Below, piece after piece: positions 34,503 through 43,467 of a stretch of 64,000 nucleotides of DNA. Under the pieces are notes generated by a model that worked only from the letters and a program-made list of their open reading frames with translations, was not told where the DNA came from and did no database searches. Numbering within the stretch: the first letter of the stretch is position 1; each line of letters begins with the position of its first letter. Source of the stretch: Sneathiella limimaris (lineage in GTDB: Bacteria > Pseudomonadota > Alphaproteobacteria > Sneathiellales > Sneathiellaceae); the NCBI RefSeq assembly GCF_012932565.1, contig NZ_JABBYJ010000001.1:1860001-1924000 (forward strand), written 5' to 3'. Made by a program: the position numbers and the translations under genes.

Positions 34503-35093
34503 ATGAGCACTACTAAAGCAAAGACTTCAGCCAAGGCGACTAACGGTTCCAAAGCTGAAAAAATCGAAAACCCATTTGTCACAAAGGACTTTGAAACTGC
34601 AATGTCTGCAGGTAAGAAAAGTCTCCAGGACGCATTTCTGACTAGTGCAGAAATGGCAGAAAATGCTTACAAATCTGGTCACGAAGCTTTCAAAACTTCT
34701 TTTGAAAAAGCAGTTAAAGACAGCAAAGCCCAGGTTGAAAAAGCAACTAAAACACTTGCAGACGTTCCAATGTATGACAAGGAAAGCGCAGAGCCTTTCT
34801 TGAAAGCTGGAACAGCAGTTGTTGAAAAAGGCGAGAAAATCAGCTTTGAACTTATCGAATTCGGTACAGGTCGGATGGATGCATATTTCGCAACAGCCCG
34901 TTCTGTAATCGAAGCAGAAGATGTTCAGAAAGCTCTCGAACTTCAAACAGAATTCGCTCGTGACTCAGTTGAGACATTTGTCAGTGAAGTTTCCAAACTG
35001 AACGCAATGTTCGTGGATGCTTCCAAAACAGTGATGGAACCATTTGGCGCACAATATGCTGCCAGCATGGATAAATTCCTGAGCCGCGCGTAA
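34503..35093 (+). CDS. phasin family protein
   Basis: 196 residues, rich in Lys, Ala and Glu, helical throughout, with the phasin-2 type core (AMSAGKKSLQDAFLTSAEMAE...). Phasins coat polyhydroxyalkanoate granules and control their size and number. The ATG at 34503 has AAAGG about 10 bases upstream; an open frame back to 34437 would overlap the promoter and is rejected. The gene uses noticeably more AAA/GAA codons and fewer GC-ending ones than its neighbours, as expected of a highly expressed Lys/Glu-rich protein. It is monocistronic, with a strong terminator. Confidence 0.92.
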   Translation: MSTTKAKTSAKATNGSKAEKIENPFVTKDFETAMSAGKKSLQDAFLTSAEMAENAYKSGHEAFKTSFEKAVKDSKAQVEKATKTLADVPMYDKESAEPFLKAGTAVVEKGEKISFELIEFGTGRMDAYFATARSVIEAEDVQKALELQTEFARDSVETFVSEVSKLNAMFVDASKTVMEPFGAQYAASMDKFLSRA

Positions 35094-35132
35094 GACATTT
35101 AAGAATAGTAGACCAAAAGTAGCGTTCAAATT

Positions 35133-35159
35133 AGCCCGGCTGTTCAGCCGGGCTTTTTT
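35133..35159 (+). terminator. intrinsic terminator of the phasin gene
   Basis: A GC-rich 10-bp stem (AGCCCGGCTG / CAGCCGGGCT) with a minimal loop and a six-base T run, 39 bases after the phasin stop. Confidence 0.9.
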
Positions 35160-35348
35160 GTGTTTTGGGCTGGGTTTCAAGGCAAATGACAAATTAATTA
35201 AAAATTTTTGTAAAAAAATCACGTCTGTTTATCATTTTTTTTGAATTTCCTGCTATGATCTCTAACTATGTAATAGGGGGCGCATTAAGTCCGCAAGTGA
35301 GTAGTTAAGTATAGTTTTTATGTTTGAATTGAACGGTTTCAGACAACG

Positions 35349-35681
35349 ATGATTACAGGTAACGATAAGAAGATCGGGGACACAGACACCAACACTGGTG
35401 TTGGAGTTGCAACTCGGACCAAGCCGAAGAAGCCATCTCTTTGGCGCGTAATTCTACTAAATGATGACTATACGCCTATGGAGTTTGTGGTTCACATCCT
35501 GCAAAGTTTCTTTGGGATGGATGAGCAAACAGCGGCCCAAGTGATGCTTCATGTGCATCATAAAGGGGTCGGTGTGTGCGGTGTTTTCACCTACGAGGTA
35601 GCTGAAACAAAAGTCGCGCAGGTGATCGAGTACGCTCGAAGTAACCAGCATCCTTTGCAATGTACAATGGAGAAAGAATAG
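35349..35681 (+). CDS. clpS: ATP-dependent Clp protease adaptor ClpS
   Basis: 110 residues. A flexible polar N-terminus of about 30 residues precedes the ClpS core: [18 protein letters not shown], then [23 protein letters not shown]. The [10 protein letters not shown] stretch forms the pocket for N-degron residues. It delivers such substrates to ClpAP. Its TAG stop overlaps the clpA GTG by one base, so translation is coupled. A small dyad (CCAACAC-tg-GTGTTGG, 35389-35404) lies within the early codons. Confidence 0.95.
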   Translation: MITGNDKKIGDTDTNTGVGVATRTKPKKPSLWRVILLNDDYTPMEFVVHILQSFFGMDEQTAAQVMLHVHHKGVGVCGVFTYEVAETKVAQVIEYARSNQHPLQCTMEKE

Positions 35682-38050
35682 TGCCCGGATTTTCAAATGC
35701 CTTAGAAGAAAGCTTACACCGCGCAATGGCACTGGCGACATCTCGTCGTCATGAATTCGCGATGCTCGAGCACCTCCTTTACTCCTTAACAGAAGATCAG
35801 GATGCAGCTGCGGTGATGCGAGCCTGCAATGTAGATCTGGATCTGCTGCGCAAGGATTTGGATGATTTTATCTCAGAAGAGTTAGACGACCTGGTCATGG
35901 ATCGTTTCGTTGAAGCCCGTCCAACTCTATCCTTCCAACGGGTTGTTCAACGTGCATTAATCCACACTGAAAGCTCTGGCCGTGAAGAAGTGACAGGCGC
36001 CAATGTCTTGGTTGCGATCTTTTCTGAGAGAGAAAGCCACGCTGCCTATTTCTTGCAGAAACAGGAAATGACACGCCTGGATGCGGTTCAGTATATCAGT
36101 CATGGTGTGGCAAAAGCCCCAGGCAAAGATATCCCGCGCGTTGTCCGCGGTGTTGATGGTCAGTTTAAATCTGAAACCCATAAAAGTGCGGAAGAAGAAG
36201 AGAAAGGACCAGCAGAAGCTTCAGAAGCTTTGGACGCTTACTGCGTTAATCTTAACGAAAAAGCCAGCCGCGGGAAAATTGATCCTTTGATTGGCCGCCA
36301 AGCAGAAGTCGAACGGACTATTCAGATCCTGTGTCGCCGGTCCAAAAATAATCCTCTGCTTGTTGGCGATCCTGGCGTTGGCAAGACAGCAATTGCAGAA
36401 GGGCTTGCCAAGCGAATTGTGGACGGTGATGTTCCAGAAGTTCTTCTGGCTGGCGTGATTTATTCTCTTGATATGGGAACTCTTCTCGCGGGCACGCGCT
36501 ACCGTGGTGATTTTGAAGAGCGCCTGAAAGCTGTAATGACTGAGCTTGAAGGTATGGATAATGCGATCCTCTTCATCGATGAAATTCATACAATTATTGG
36601 GGCAGGTGCCACGAGCGGTGGTGCGATGGATGCCTCCAATTTATTGAAACCTGCTTTGGCTAGCGGATCTATTCGCTGCATAGGGTCTACGACTTACAAA
36701 GAATATCGTAGCCATTTTGAAAAAGATCGTGCGCTACTGCGTCGGTTCCAGAAAATTGATGTCTATGAGCCAAGTGTCCCGGACGCTATCAAGATCCTCA
36801 AAGGGCTAAAACCTTATTTCGAGGAACATCACAAAATCCGGTACACAGCGGAAGCCTTGAAGTCAGCTGTAGAATTGTCGGCTCGTTACATCAATGATCG
36901 GAAACTCCCAGACAAAGCGATCGATGTGATTGATGAGGTTGGTGCGGCTCAAATGCTCCGGCCGGAAAGTAAACGCAAGAAGACTATTGGCGTTAAAGAT
37001 GTTGAAGACATCGTCGCCAAGATTGCCAGGATTCCACCAAAATCTGTGAGCAAAGAAGACACAGAAAGCCTTCGGAAGCTGGATGTTGAACTAAAGCGTG
37101 TTGTATTTGGTCAGGATCAGGCGATTGACGCCTTGGCAAGTTCCATAAAGCTGGCAAGAGCGGGACTTCGGGAACCAGAAAAGCCGATCGGAAACTATTT
37201 GTTCTCAGGCCCAACGGGCGTCGGTAAAACCGAGGTGGCGCGTCAACTTGCATCCATAATGGGTGTGGAGCTGGTTCGTTTTGATATGTCTGAGTATATG
37301 GAGCGTCATACGGTAAGCCGTCTGATTGGTGCCCCTCCCGGTTATGTTGGTTATGATCAGGGCGGTTTGCTAACGGATGCCATTGACCAGCAACCGCATG
37401 CGGTATTGCTGTTGGATGAGATTGAGAAAGCCCATCCCGATCTGTTCAATATACTGCTTCAGGTCATGGACCACGGAAAGCTGACGGATCATAACGGTAA
37501 GCAGGTTGATTTTAGAAACGTAGTTTTGATTATGACCACAAATGCTGGTGCTCAGGAGATGAGTAAGCAGGCAATTGGGTTTGGCAATGAGCTTCGTGAA
37601 GGCGAGGATGAGGAAGCCATCAAAAAGCTGTTTACGCCAGAATTCCGAAATCGCTTGGATGCCATTGTTCCATTTGGACCGCTACCGCCTGAAGTGGTTA
37701 CTCGAGTTGTTGAAAAATTCATTCTACAGCTTGAAACTCAACTGCAGGATCGGAATGTGACCCTGTCCTTGACGGATGCGGCCGCGACCTGGTTGGCTGA
37801 AAAAGGATATGATCAGTTGAATGGTGCTCGTCCACTTGGACGTGTCATTCAGGAGAAGATCAAGAAACCGCTGTCTGAAGAATTACTATTTGGCAAGCTT
37901 GCCAAAGGTGGTCATGTAAATATCGGCCTTAAGAAAGGTGAGCTTTCTTTCACGATCGAAAGCACGGAAGACGTTAATCGCCGTGAAAAAGTTGAACGTC
38001 AAAAAGCCGGGAAGAAAAAAGATACCAAGACGGATAATCAAAAAGCCTGA
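35681..38050 (+). CDS. clpA: ATP-dependent Clp protease ATP-binding subunit ClpA
   Basis: 789 residues. An N-terminal repeat domain (ClpS docking) is followed by two AAA+ modules with Walker A loops GDPGVGKT and GPTGVGKT and Walker B boxes ILFIDEIH and VLLLDEIE. It unfolds proteins and feeds them to ClpP, using ClpS for N-end rule substrates. The start is GTG at 35681 with GGAGAAAG upstream, overlapping the clpS stop (TAGTG); reading from an ATG at 35660 would extend it into clpS. The C-terminal tail is strongly Lys-rich. No clpP gene in the window. Confidence 0.96.
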   Translation: MPGFSNALEESLHRAMALATSRRHEFAMLEHLLYSLTEDQDAAAVMRACNVDLDLLRKDLDDFISEELDDLVMDRFVEARPTLSFQRVVQRALIHTESSGREEVTGANVLVAIFSERESHAAYFLQKQEMTRLDAVQYISHGVAKAPGKDIPRVVRGVDGQFKSETHKSAEEEEKGPAEASEALDAYCVNLNEKASRGKIDPLIGRQAEVERTIQILCRRSKNNPLLVGDPGVGKTAIAEGLAKRIVDGDVPEVLLAGVIYSLDMGTLLAGTRYRGDFEERLKAVMTELEGMDNAILFIDEIHTIIGAGATSGGAMDASNLLKPALASGSIRCIGSTTYKEYRSHFEKDRALLRRFQKIDVYEPSVPDAIKILKGLKPYFEEHHKIRYTAEALKSAVELSARYINDRKLPDKAIDVIDEVGAAQMLRPESKRKKTIGVKDVEDIVAKIARIPPKSVSKEDTESLRKLDVELKRVVFGQDQAIDALASSIKLARAGLREPEKPIGNYLFSGPTGVGKTEVARQLASIMGVELVRFDMSEYMERHTVSRLIGAPPGYVGYDQGGLLTDAIDQQPHAVLLLDEIEKAHPDLFNILLQVMDHGKLTDHNGKQVDFRNVVLIMTTNAGAQEMSKQAIGFGNELREGEDEEAIKKLFTPEFRNRLDAIVPFGPLPPEVVTRVVEKFILQLETQLQDRNVTLSLTDAAATWLAEKGYDQLNGARPLGRVIQEKIKKPLSEELLFGKLAKGGHVNIGLKKGELSFTIESTEDVNRREKVERQKAGKKKDTKTDNQKA

Positions 38051-38075
38051 TTTGGTCACTGGTGTTAAAAAAATT

Positions 38076-38102
38076 AGGGCGCCGAAATGGCGCCCTTTTT
38101 TA
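38076..38102. terminator. bidirectional intrinsic terminator
   Basis: An 8-bp stem (AGGGCGCC / GGCGCCCT) with a 5-base loop and T runs on both strands, between convergent clpA and the ferritin-like gene. Confidence 0.88.
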
Positions 38103-38105
38103 TAA

Positions 38106-39209
38106 TTATTTTTGGCCAATCACACGTCGGTTCTGATTGATCGATTTAAGATATTCAATACCCTCATCAGCGATAGCGTAGCCAACCATGTCCTCACCCT
38201 CGCCATCAATTTCATCCATGTCCATCCAGTGGGAGTAAAGTGGCCGTGTTCGGTCGGTTATAATGCCGGCTTTGAGTAGGGTTTTAACAAGCACACGGAA
38301 AATGTTAGTGCTTTCTTTTAGCGCATCCCGACGATCTGCGTCTGTAAAGACTTCCCGACAGGCATCGCGAACCCACTCCCAATCAAGACCAAATTGTTCG
38401 TAAATAACGCGTTTCTGACGGATATTCATCAAGTTGAAGAGTAGCTTTTCAAAGCACTGGGCGGCCCAGTCCTCCACAATGTTGTGCTCTTTCTCAGACA
38501 GATGTGGGATCGTCTTATCAGCCCAGATTTTCCCAAACTTATGATGAAAGGCTTCGTCTGTCATCACGAGCTGAGTGAGCCGCTTCAGAAGGGGGTCGTT
38601 GGTTTTGGAATGGAAGCTTGCGAAGGCTCCCATGGCTAGTCCTTCCACCAGCATCTGCATGCCAACCAGCTTCTTATAAACTTCTTCTGCCGCAACTAAT
38701 TCTTTAAGCAGATCCCCAAGCTGCTCACCAACAGGGTAGGGGCTTCCCCAGCGCACCTGAATATAACGGCTATACGCTGTTACATGCCTGGCTTCTTCTC
38801 GGGTTTGATTGGTTGCATATTCCTGAGCGCCTGGGTCCAGCAGGATATGACAGAGGCTGGCACTGAGCGATAGTGCGCCTTGCTCACCATGTAAAATGCC
38901 AGAAATGCCCCAGCGAACGCTCTCATTGCCTAGTTTAATTTGTTGTTTTTCATCAAGCTTATCGACAACGGCGCTTTGCAGTTCTGGAATGGTTTCTCGT
39001 GGCATAATGAGTTCGTTTTCCAGATCAAACGGGGTTGAAAAATCAATGTAGGCATCATCAAGTGGATCCCAGAAATGGTCATGGGTTGCGGAAATGATTT
39101 GATCAAAGGCATCGGTTCGCGTGTTGTATCTGTCCGCGTCAAGCATCGCCGGAAAATCTGTCGGGGCGACAGCCTTGTAGATCGGGTCTTGTGTAATATG
39201 GTTGGCCAT
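38106..39209 (-). CDS. ferritin-like diiron protein of unknown function
   Basis: 367 residues, mostly helical. Diiron ligand patterns are visible: EEARHVTAYSRYI (ExxRH), EEVYKKLVGMQMLVEGL, and DEAFHHKFG (ExxxH type). This is the layout of four-helix diiron oxygenases and desaturases (AurF-like N-oxygenase, ribonucleotide reductase R2-like or acyl-ACP desaturase-like). No membrane segments, so a soluble oxygenase or oxidase acting on an unknown substrate is inferred. GGGGAGG lies ahead of the ATG. It is a single-gene unit with its own upstream palindrome and a shared terminator. Confidence 0.78.
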   Translation of the reverse strand: MANHITQDPIYKAVAPTDFPAMLDADRYNTRTDAFDQIISATHDHFWDPLDDAYIDFSTPFDLENELIMPRETIPELQSAVVDKLDEKQQIKLGNESVRWGISGILHGEQGALSLSASLCHILLDPGAQEYATNQTREEARHVTAYSRYIQVRWGSPYPVGEQLGDLLKELVAAEEVYKKLVGMQMLVEGLAMGAFASFHSKTNDPLLKRLTQLVMTDEAFHHKFGKIWADKTIPHLSEKEHNIVEDWAAQCFEKLLFNLMNIRQKRVIYEQFGLDWEWVRDACREVFTDADRRDALKESTNIFRVLVKTLLKAGIITDRTRPLYSHWMDMDEIDGEGEDMVGYAIADEGIEYLKSINQNRRVIGQK

Positions 39210-39247
39210 TTTTTGAGTTTCCTCCCCAGGTTGTCTCTATTATTTAC

Positions 39248-39265
39248 CTTTACGTAAACGTAAAG
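39248..39265. promoter_or_regulatory. perfect inverted repeat upstream of the diiron gene (LiuR-like?)
   Basis: CTTTACG-TAAA-CGTAAAG: 7-base perfect arms with a 4-base spacer, 39-56 bases ahead of the diiron gene ATG. From memory it resembles the ACGT-containing palindromes of LiuR, the MerR-type regulator of branched-chain amino acid breakdown; this identification is unverified. Confidence 0.5.
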
Positions 39266-39337
39266 CTTGACTGAATGGTAACCTAAAGTAGGGAAATGTG
39301 CAATAAAACTGCGAAAGTCCAGTTAGGAAACTAGACG

Positions 39338-40489
39338 TTAGCTTTTCTTGAAGGGAGAAAGCTTTCCCAAATAAGCAAGTTCAGCATCCATATGCCGGGT
39401 TTCCCGCTGAAGAAAATCACTAATCGCGTCATGGAATCCTGGGTCTTGCATCCAATGTGCAGAATAGGTTTTAGTCGGTAAATATCCACGGGCAAGTTTG
39501 TGTGGACCTTGAGCACCAGCTTCAACGCGATCGAGTTTTTGCTCAATGGCATATTCGATAGCTCTGTAGTAGCAGGTTTCAAAATGCAGGAAACGATGAT
39601 CCTCAATACAGCCCCAATAACGTCCATAAAGGCAGTCTTGGCTAACAAGATTAAGCGCCCCGGCAATATAGCGCCCCTCCCGTTTCACCATCATCAAGAC
39701 GATCTGTGGTCCTAACGTGGCCCCCAAAATATCGAAAAACTCTCTATTCAGATAAGGTATACCCCATTTGCGGCTGCCCGTGTCCATGTAGAATTCGAAA
39801 AACGCATCCCAGTGAGTTGAGGTGATTTCTTTGTCGGTTAAGGTCTCAAACGTAAGATCTGCAAAATTCTCTGGTTTCCGCTCTTTTCGGATCGCTTTGC
39901 GTTTACGAGACGATAAAGCGTTCAGAAAGGCATCAAAAGTGTCATATCCATCGTTAAACCAGTGAAACTGCTCCCCGACACGGAGGAGATAGTCTTGATC
40001 GGTAAAGGCTTTCGTGTCTTCCTTTTGAAGGAAGGTGGCATGAACAGAAGACAGTCCATATTTAACGGCAACTTGTTTTGCGCCTTGAGCAAGTAAGGTT
40101 TTCCGGTGAAGAAGTTCTTCCGCAGGGCCATGGCCACATAAAAAACGAGGACCTGTTACCGGGGAAAAGGGGACTGCAAGCTGTAGTTTAGGATAGTAGC
40201 GACCACCAGCCCGTTCATAGGCATCAGCCCAGCTGTGATCGAAAACATACTCCCCTTGGGAGTGACCTTTTAGGTACATGGGAGCAACCCCAAGAATGTT
40301 CCCATTTTGCTCCAACACCAAATGCATGGGGAGCCAACCAGTTTCGGATGTGGCAGAACCACTTTCTTCTAAGGCTGAGAGGAATTCATGGCTGACAAAA
40401 GGATGATCATCAGGTCTTAACCCGTTCCAGAGGCTGGAGGGAATTTCCCTAATTTTATCGACAGTTCTGATGGTAAAGTCTTCAGTCAT
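39338..40489 (-). CDS. COG3146 family GNAT-like acyltransferase
   Basis: 383 residues of the COG3146/DUF482 family, labelled peptidogalycan biosynthesis or GNAT-like. It has the FemAB-like double-GNAT arrangement: an N-terminal half with HPFVSHEFLSALEESGS and a C-terminal half with MVKREGRYIAGALNLV and FLHFETCYYRAIEYAIE. No signal peptide, so cytoplasmic. The substrate is unknown; an amino-acyl or acetyl transfer onto an amine is the family expectation. It follows the GDPD gene by 9 bases and is the last gene of a three-gene unit. Confidence 0.85.
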   Translation of the reverse strand: MTEDFTIRTVDKIREIPSSLWNGLRPDDHPFVSHEFLSALEESGSATSETGWLPMHLVLEQNGNILGVAPMYLKGHSQGEYVFDHSWADAYERAGGRYYPKLQLAVPFSPVTGPRFLCGHGPAEELLHRKTLLAQGAKQVAVKYGLSSVHATFLQKEDTKAFTDQDYLLRVGEQFHWFNDGYDTFDAFLNALSSRKRKAIRKERKPENFADLTFETLTDKEITSTHWDAFFEFYMDTGSRKWGIPYLNREFFDILGATLGPQIVLMMVKREGRYIAGALNLVSQDCLYGRYWGCIEDHRFLHFETCYYRAIEYAIEQKLDRVEAGAQGPHKLARGYLPTKTYSAHWMQDPGFHDAISDFLQRETRHMDAELAYLGKLSPFKKS

Positions 40490-40498
40490 ATGAAGAGA

Positions 40499-41278
40499 TT
40501 ATTGCCGTTTATGTTTCACTGTTTCTGGGGTCAAATTCTCAAAGATTATATTGTCGGCATACTGGCGCGCTTTTTCAAGATCTGTATCTGATTTTACTGT
40601 CCAGGCAAGCAGTGGCCGCTTACCTTTTGTTGTCCGTTGAGCTGCGGAAATTTCAATACTGTTGACATCATAGCCAACGTAATGAGGCTTTGTTAGAGAG
40701 TTTAAGGGCATATGTCGCAGCATGAAACGCCGATAAGCAGACATCCGAAACGGTGGGTTTTCCATTCCCAACTGACCTCTGGTCGTTTCGGGGGCCTGCT
40801 TTTTAAGCTCCAGCAACAAAAAAGGGTCAAAACTTTGAATGCTATAGTCACCCTTATAGGGTTTAAGGGCATCTAGTACGAGTTCTACAGCAAGGCTTCG
40901 TTTGATGGAAACGGGCTTAAGTTCGATCACCAGTGGCACTTGGCCTAAGACAAGATCAAGCGTTTCTTTGAAAGTGGGAATATGATCCTGACTGTCGATG
41001 AGCTTGAGTTCAGTCAGTTCCGCGGCAGTTGTTTGCGCGATTGAGCCGTCGCGACCTGTCATCCGTTTAAGATCAGCATCGTGGAAAACGAAAACTTCAT
41101 TGTCCCTTGAAAATCGCAAATCAAATTCGATGGCAAAGCCATTGTCGATGGCTCTCGCAAATGAAGGCAGTGAGTTTTCAGGTATGCCGTGATTGGCTGA
41201 ATGCAATCCCCGATGGGCAATCGGGACGGTGGTCAGCCAATCCGGATATAACTGATTAGGAAATTTCGAAGATGGCAT
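40499..41278 (-). CDS. glycerophosphodiester phosphodiesterase family protein
   Basis: 259 residues of a TIM-barrel GDPD. The catalytic start HRGLHSANHGIPENSLPSF holds the first His and the metal Glu (PEN), followed by EFDLRFSRD and VFHDADLKRMT with the second His. It hydrolyses glycerophosphodiesters to glycerol-3-phosphate and an alcohol. There is no signal peptide, so it is a cytoplasmic form. The ATG at 41278 lies inside the 3' end of ridA by 23 bases, so translation is coupled; the TTG at 41293 is less likely. Confidence 0.92.
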   Translation of the reverse strand: MPSSKFPNQLYPDWLTTVPIAHRGLHSANHGIPENSLPSFARAIDNGFAIEFDLRFSRDNEVFVFHDADLKRMTGRDGSIAQTTAAELTELKLIDSQDHIPTFKETLDLVLGQVPLVIELKPVSIKRSLAVELVLDALKPYKGDYSIQSFDPFLLLELKKQAPETTRGQLGMENPPFRMSAYRRFMLRHMPLNSLTKPHYVGYDVNSIEISAAQRTTKGKRPLLAWTVKSDTDLEKARQYADNIIFENLTPETVKHKRQ

Positions 41279-41723
41279 CAACTTCGACAGCAACGTTCAG
41301 GGGGAGGGCATTTGTTCCAACGGCGAAACGGGCATGTTTACCTTTGTCACCGAATACGTCGACCATTAGGTCTGAGGCGCCATTAATGACTTTTGGTTGT
41401 TCTGCAAATCCGTCAACGCAGTTTACAAATCCCCCCAGTTTTACACAGCGAACAACCTTGTCCAGGTCACCGCCACAAGCTTCTTTGACAACTGCGACAA
41501 TATTCAGTGCACAAACGCGGGCACACTCTGCAGCTTCTTCAGTGGTGAAGTCCTGTCCAACTTTACCTTGATAGGTGATTTTGCCGTCCACAAACGGAAC
41601 CTGGCCGGATACATAAACCAAGTTTCCCGAGATTGTGTAGGGTACGTAGTTGGCTGCGGGAGCGGCTACGCTTGGAACTTCAATTCCTTTTTCGTTGAGC
41701 CGTGCGTCTACCTGTCCTGTCAT
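41256..41723 (-). CDS. RidA family protein (enamine/imine deaminase)
   Basis: 155 residues of the YjgF/YER057c/UK114 family, in the slightly longer branch. GNLVYVSGQVPF and the C-terminal FAVGTNALPLNVAVEVDAIFEIS are the family blocks, but the Arg in the typical R-x-AVG motif should be checked: here it is HARFAVG. Members hydrolyse reactive enamines/imines arising from PLP enzymes. AAGGAGACAGG is the ribosome site. It is first in the unit ridA-GDPD-COG3146; the ALDH gene lies 27 bases upstream and may share the transcript. Confidence 0.93.
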   Translation of the reverse strand: MTGQVDARLNEKGIEVPSVAAPAANYVPYTISGNLVYVSGQVPFVDGKITYQGKVGQDFTTEEAAECARVCALNIVAVVKEACGGDLDKVVRCVKLGGFVNCVDGFAEQPKVINGASDLMVDVFGDKGKHARFAVGTNALPLNVAVEVDAIFEIS

Positions 41724-41750
41724 TCCTGTCTCCTTAACGTTTATTAGCTA

Positions 41751-43223
41751 TCAGCCGCCCGGACGTCCGCCGCCACCAGCGGTGATCCGAATGCCGACAT
41801 TTTTTGTCTGGACATAATTGAGGAGTGCCTCTTGTCCTTTCTCGCGACCATAGCCTGATCTTTTCATTCCACCAAACGGTGTTTCAATTCCGCCAGCGAA
41901 CCATTCATTGATAAAGACCTGTCCTGCAATCAGACGATCTGCAGCCCAATGTGCAAGTCCTAGATTTTTGGTGTAGATACCGGCGCATAAACCGTAGTCA
42001 GTCCCGTTGGCAAGCTCAATTGCTTCTTCAACATCATCATAAGCGAGAACAGAGAGAACCGGGCCAAAAACTTCTTCCTGGGCAATCGTCATATCTGCGG
42101 TGACATTTCCAAAAACCGTAGGTTCAATGAAGTGCCCTTCCAGGTCGGGATGTTTCCGCCCACCAGTAAGCGCTTCTGCGCCAGCCTGCTCAGCGCTCAT
42201 ACACATGCCTTCAATTTTGGCGGCCTGGTTTGCAGAAATAACTGGCGTGATGTCATGTCCATCAATTCCAGGACCGACGGAGAGTGATTTGGCCTTGGCA
42301 GCCATTTTCTCTAAAACTTCTGCTTGCAGCTTACGAGGTACAAGAAGCCGGGACTGGGCTGAACAAACTTGTCCTGCATTTGAAAAGATACCTGAAGCTG
42401 TGGAGTTGATAGCCTGATCAATATCCGCATCTTCAAACATGACGCCTGCAGATTTTCCGCCAAGTTCCATTACACTTGGGATGACCCGCTCAGCAGCTGC
42501 TTTGAGGATAGATTGACCCGTTTTTAACGAACCAGTGAAAACGATATGGTCAATATCCTGATGAGCGACCAGATAAGCGCCGCAATCATGTCCATAACCG
42601 CAGACAACATTAACGGCGCCAGCTGGGACACCAGCACGATCACAAGCTTCGGCAATGAAATAGGTCGAGAGGGGAGAAAGTTCAGGAGATTTCAAAACGA
42701 CTGTGTTTGCAGTAGCAAGTGCACAGGCAACAGACCGGGCGGCGATTTGTAGAGGGAAGTTCCAAGGAACAATTTGTGCTGAAACTCCAAATGGAGAGGG
42801 AATTGTGTAATCCACATAATCCGCACCCAACGGGATCATTCGGCCTTCCAGCTTATCGGCTAGTCCGCCATAATATGTGAAATAACGGGCCGCTGCGAGT
42901 GCTTCATTTTTTCCACCGGTAAGTGTCTTGCCATTATCCAAGCATTCCGCATAACCAATTTCCTCTGCCATTTCAGTCATATGGCGAGCAATCTCAAACA
43001 TCAGCTGGCCGCGATTGGTTGGCCGCATGTTGTAGAGAACTCTGGAATTAAAGCATTTACGAGCTGCAGCTACAGCCTGATCAATATCTTCTTCCGTTGC
43101 ACGGGCTACTTCGCAAAGCGGTTGTGCAGTGGCAGGGTTTTCCACGACAATCCGCTCGCCACGAGCACTATCAACCCACTGGCCATCGATATAATTTTTC
43201 CAGTATTTCTTTAAGTCCTGCAC
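41751..43223 (-). CDS. NAD(P)-dependent aldehyde dehydrogenase family protein
   Basis: 490 residues. Catalytic Glu253 (MELGGKSAG) and Cys287 (NAGQVCSA), with PWNFPL and FTGS for cofactor binding. It is close in pattern to betaine-aldehyde and gamma-aminobutyraldehyde dehydrogenases, but the substrate cannot be set. Translation starts at GTG with GAGGAGAGG upstream. The C-terminus ends in a Gly-rich tail. It is the probable first gene of the run ALDH-ridA-GDPD-COG3146, and diverges from the nucleotide cyclase gene across 244 bases. Confidence 0.92.
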   Translation of the reverse strand: MQDLKKYWKNYIDGQWVDSARGERIVVENPATAQPLCEVARATEEDIDQAVAAARKCFNSRVLYNMRPTNRGQLMFEIARHMTEMAEEIGYAECLDNGKTLTGGKNEALAAARYFTYYGGLADKLEGRMIPLGADYVDYTIPSPFGVSAQIVPWNFPLQIAARSVACALATANTVVLKSPELSPLSTYFIAEACDRAGVPAGAVNVVCGYGHDCGAYLVAHQDIDHIVFTGSLKTGQSILKAAAERVIPSVMELGGKSAGVMFEDADIDQAINSTASGIFSNAGQVCSAQSRLLVPRKLQAEVLEKMAAKAKSLSVGPGIDGHDITPVISANQAAKIEGMCMSAEQAGAEALTGGRKHPDLEGHFIEPTVFGNVTADMTIAQEEVFGPVLSVLAYDDVEEAIELANGTDYGLCAGIYTKNLGLAHWAADRLIAGQVFINEWFAGGIETPFGGMKRSGYGREKGQEALLNYVQTKNVGIRITAGGGGRPGG

Positions 43224-43467
43224 GGTCCTCTCCTCAAACTTACACGCTCTTTATATTTGGCCAGTCTAGGCTGGACCGACATTATTCCAGAAGACAGACT
43301 TTTTTCCAAGCTAGATTGTTTAACTTCAAACAACTTAATCCTGTGTATTGGATCACTTTTTCTGATATTTTTCACAGGCAGGGTTATATTTGTGCCATAA
43401 TCCATTATATGAACCTCGACCCTGTCCAAAGAGGCTTCTTTTCTCGCCTCATATTGAAAGATGATCA

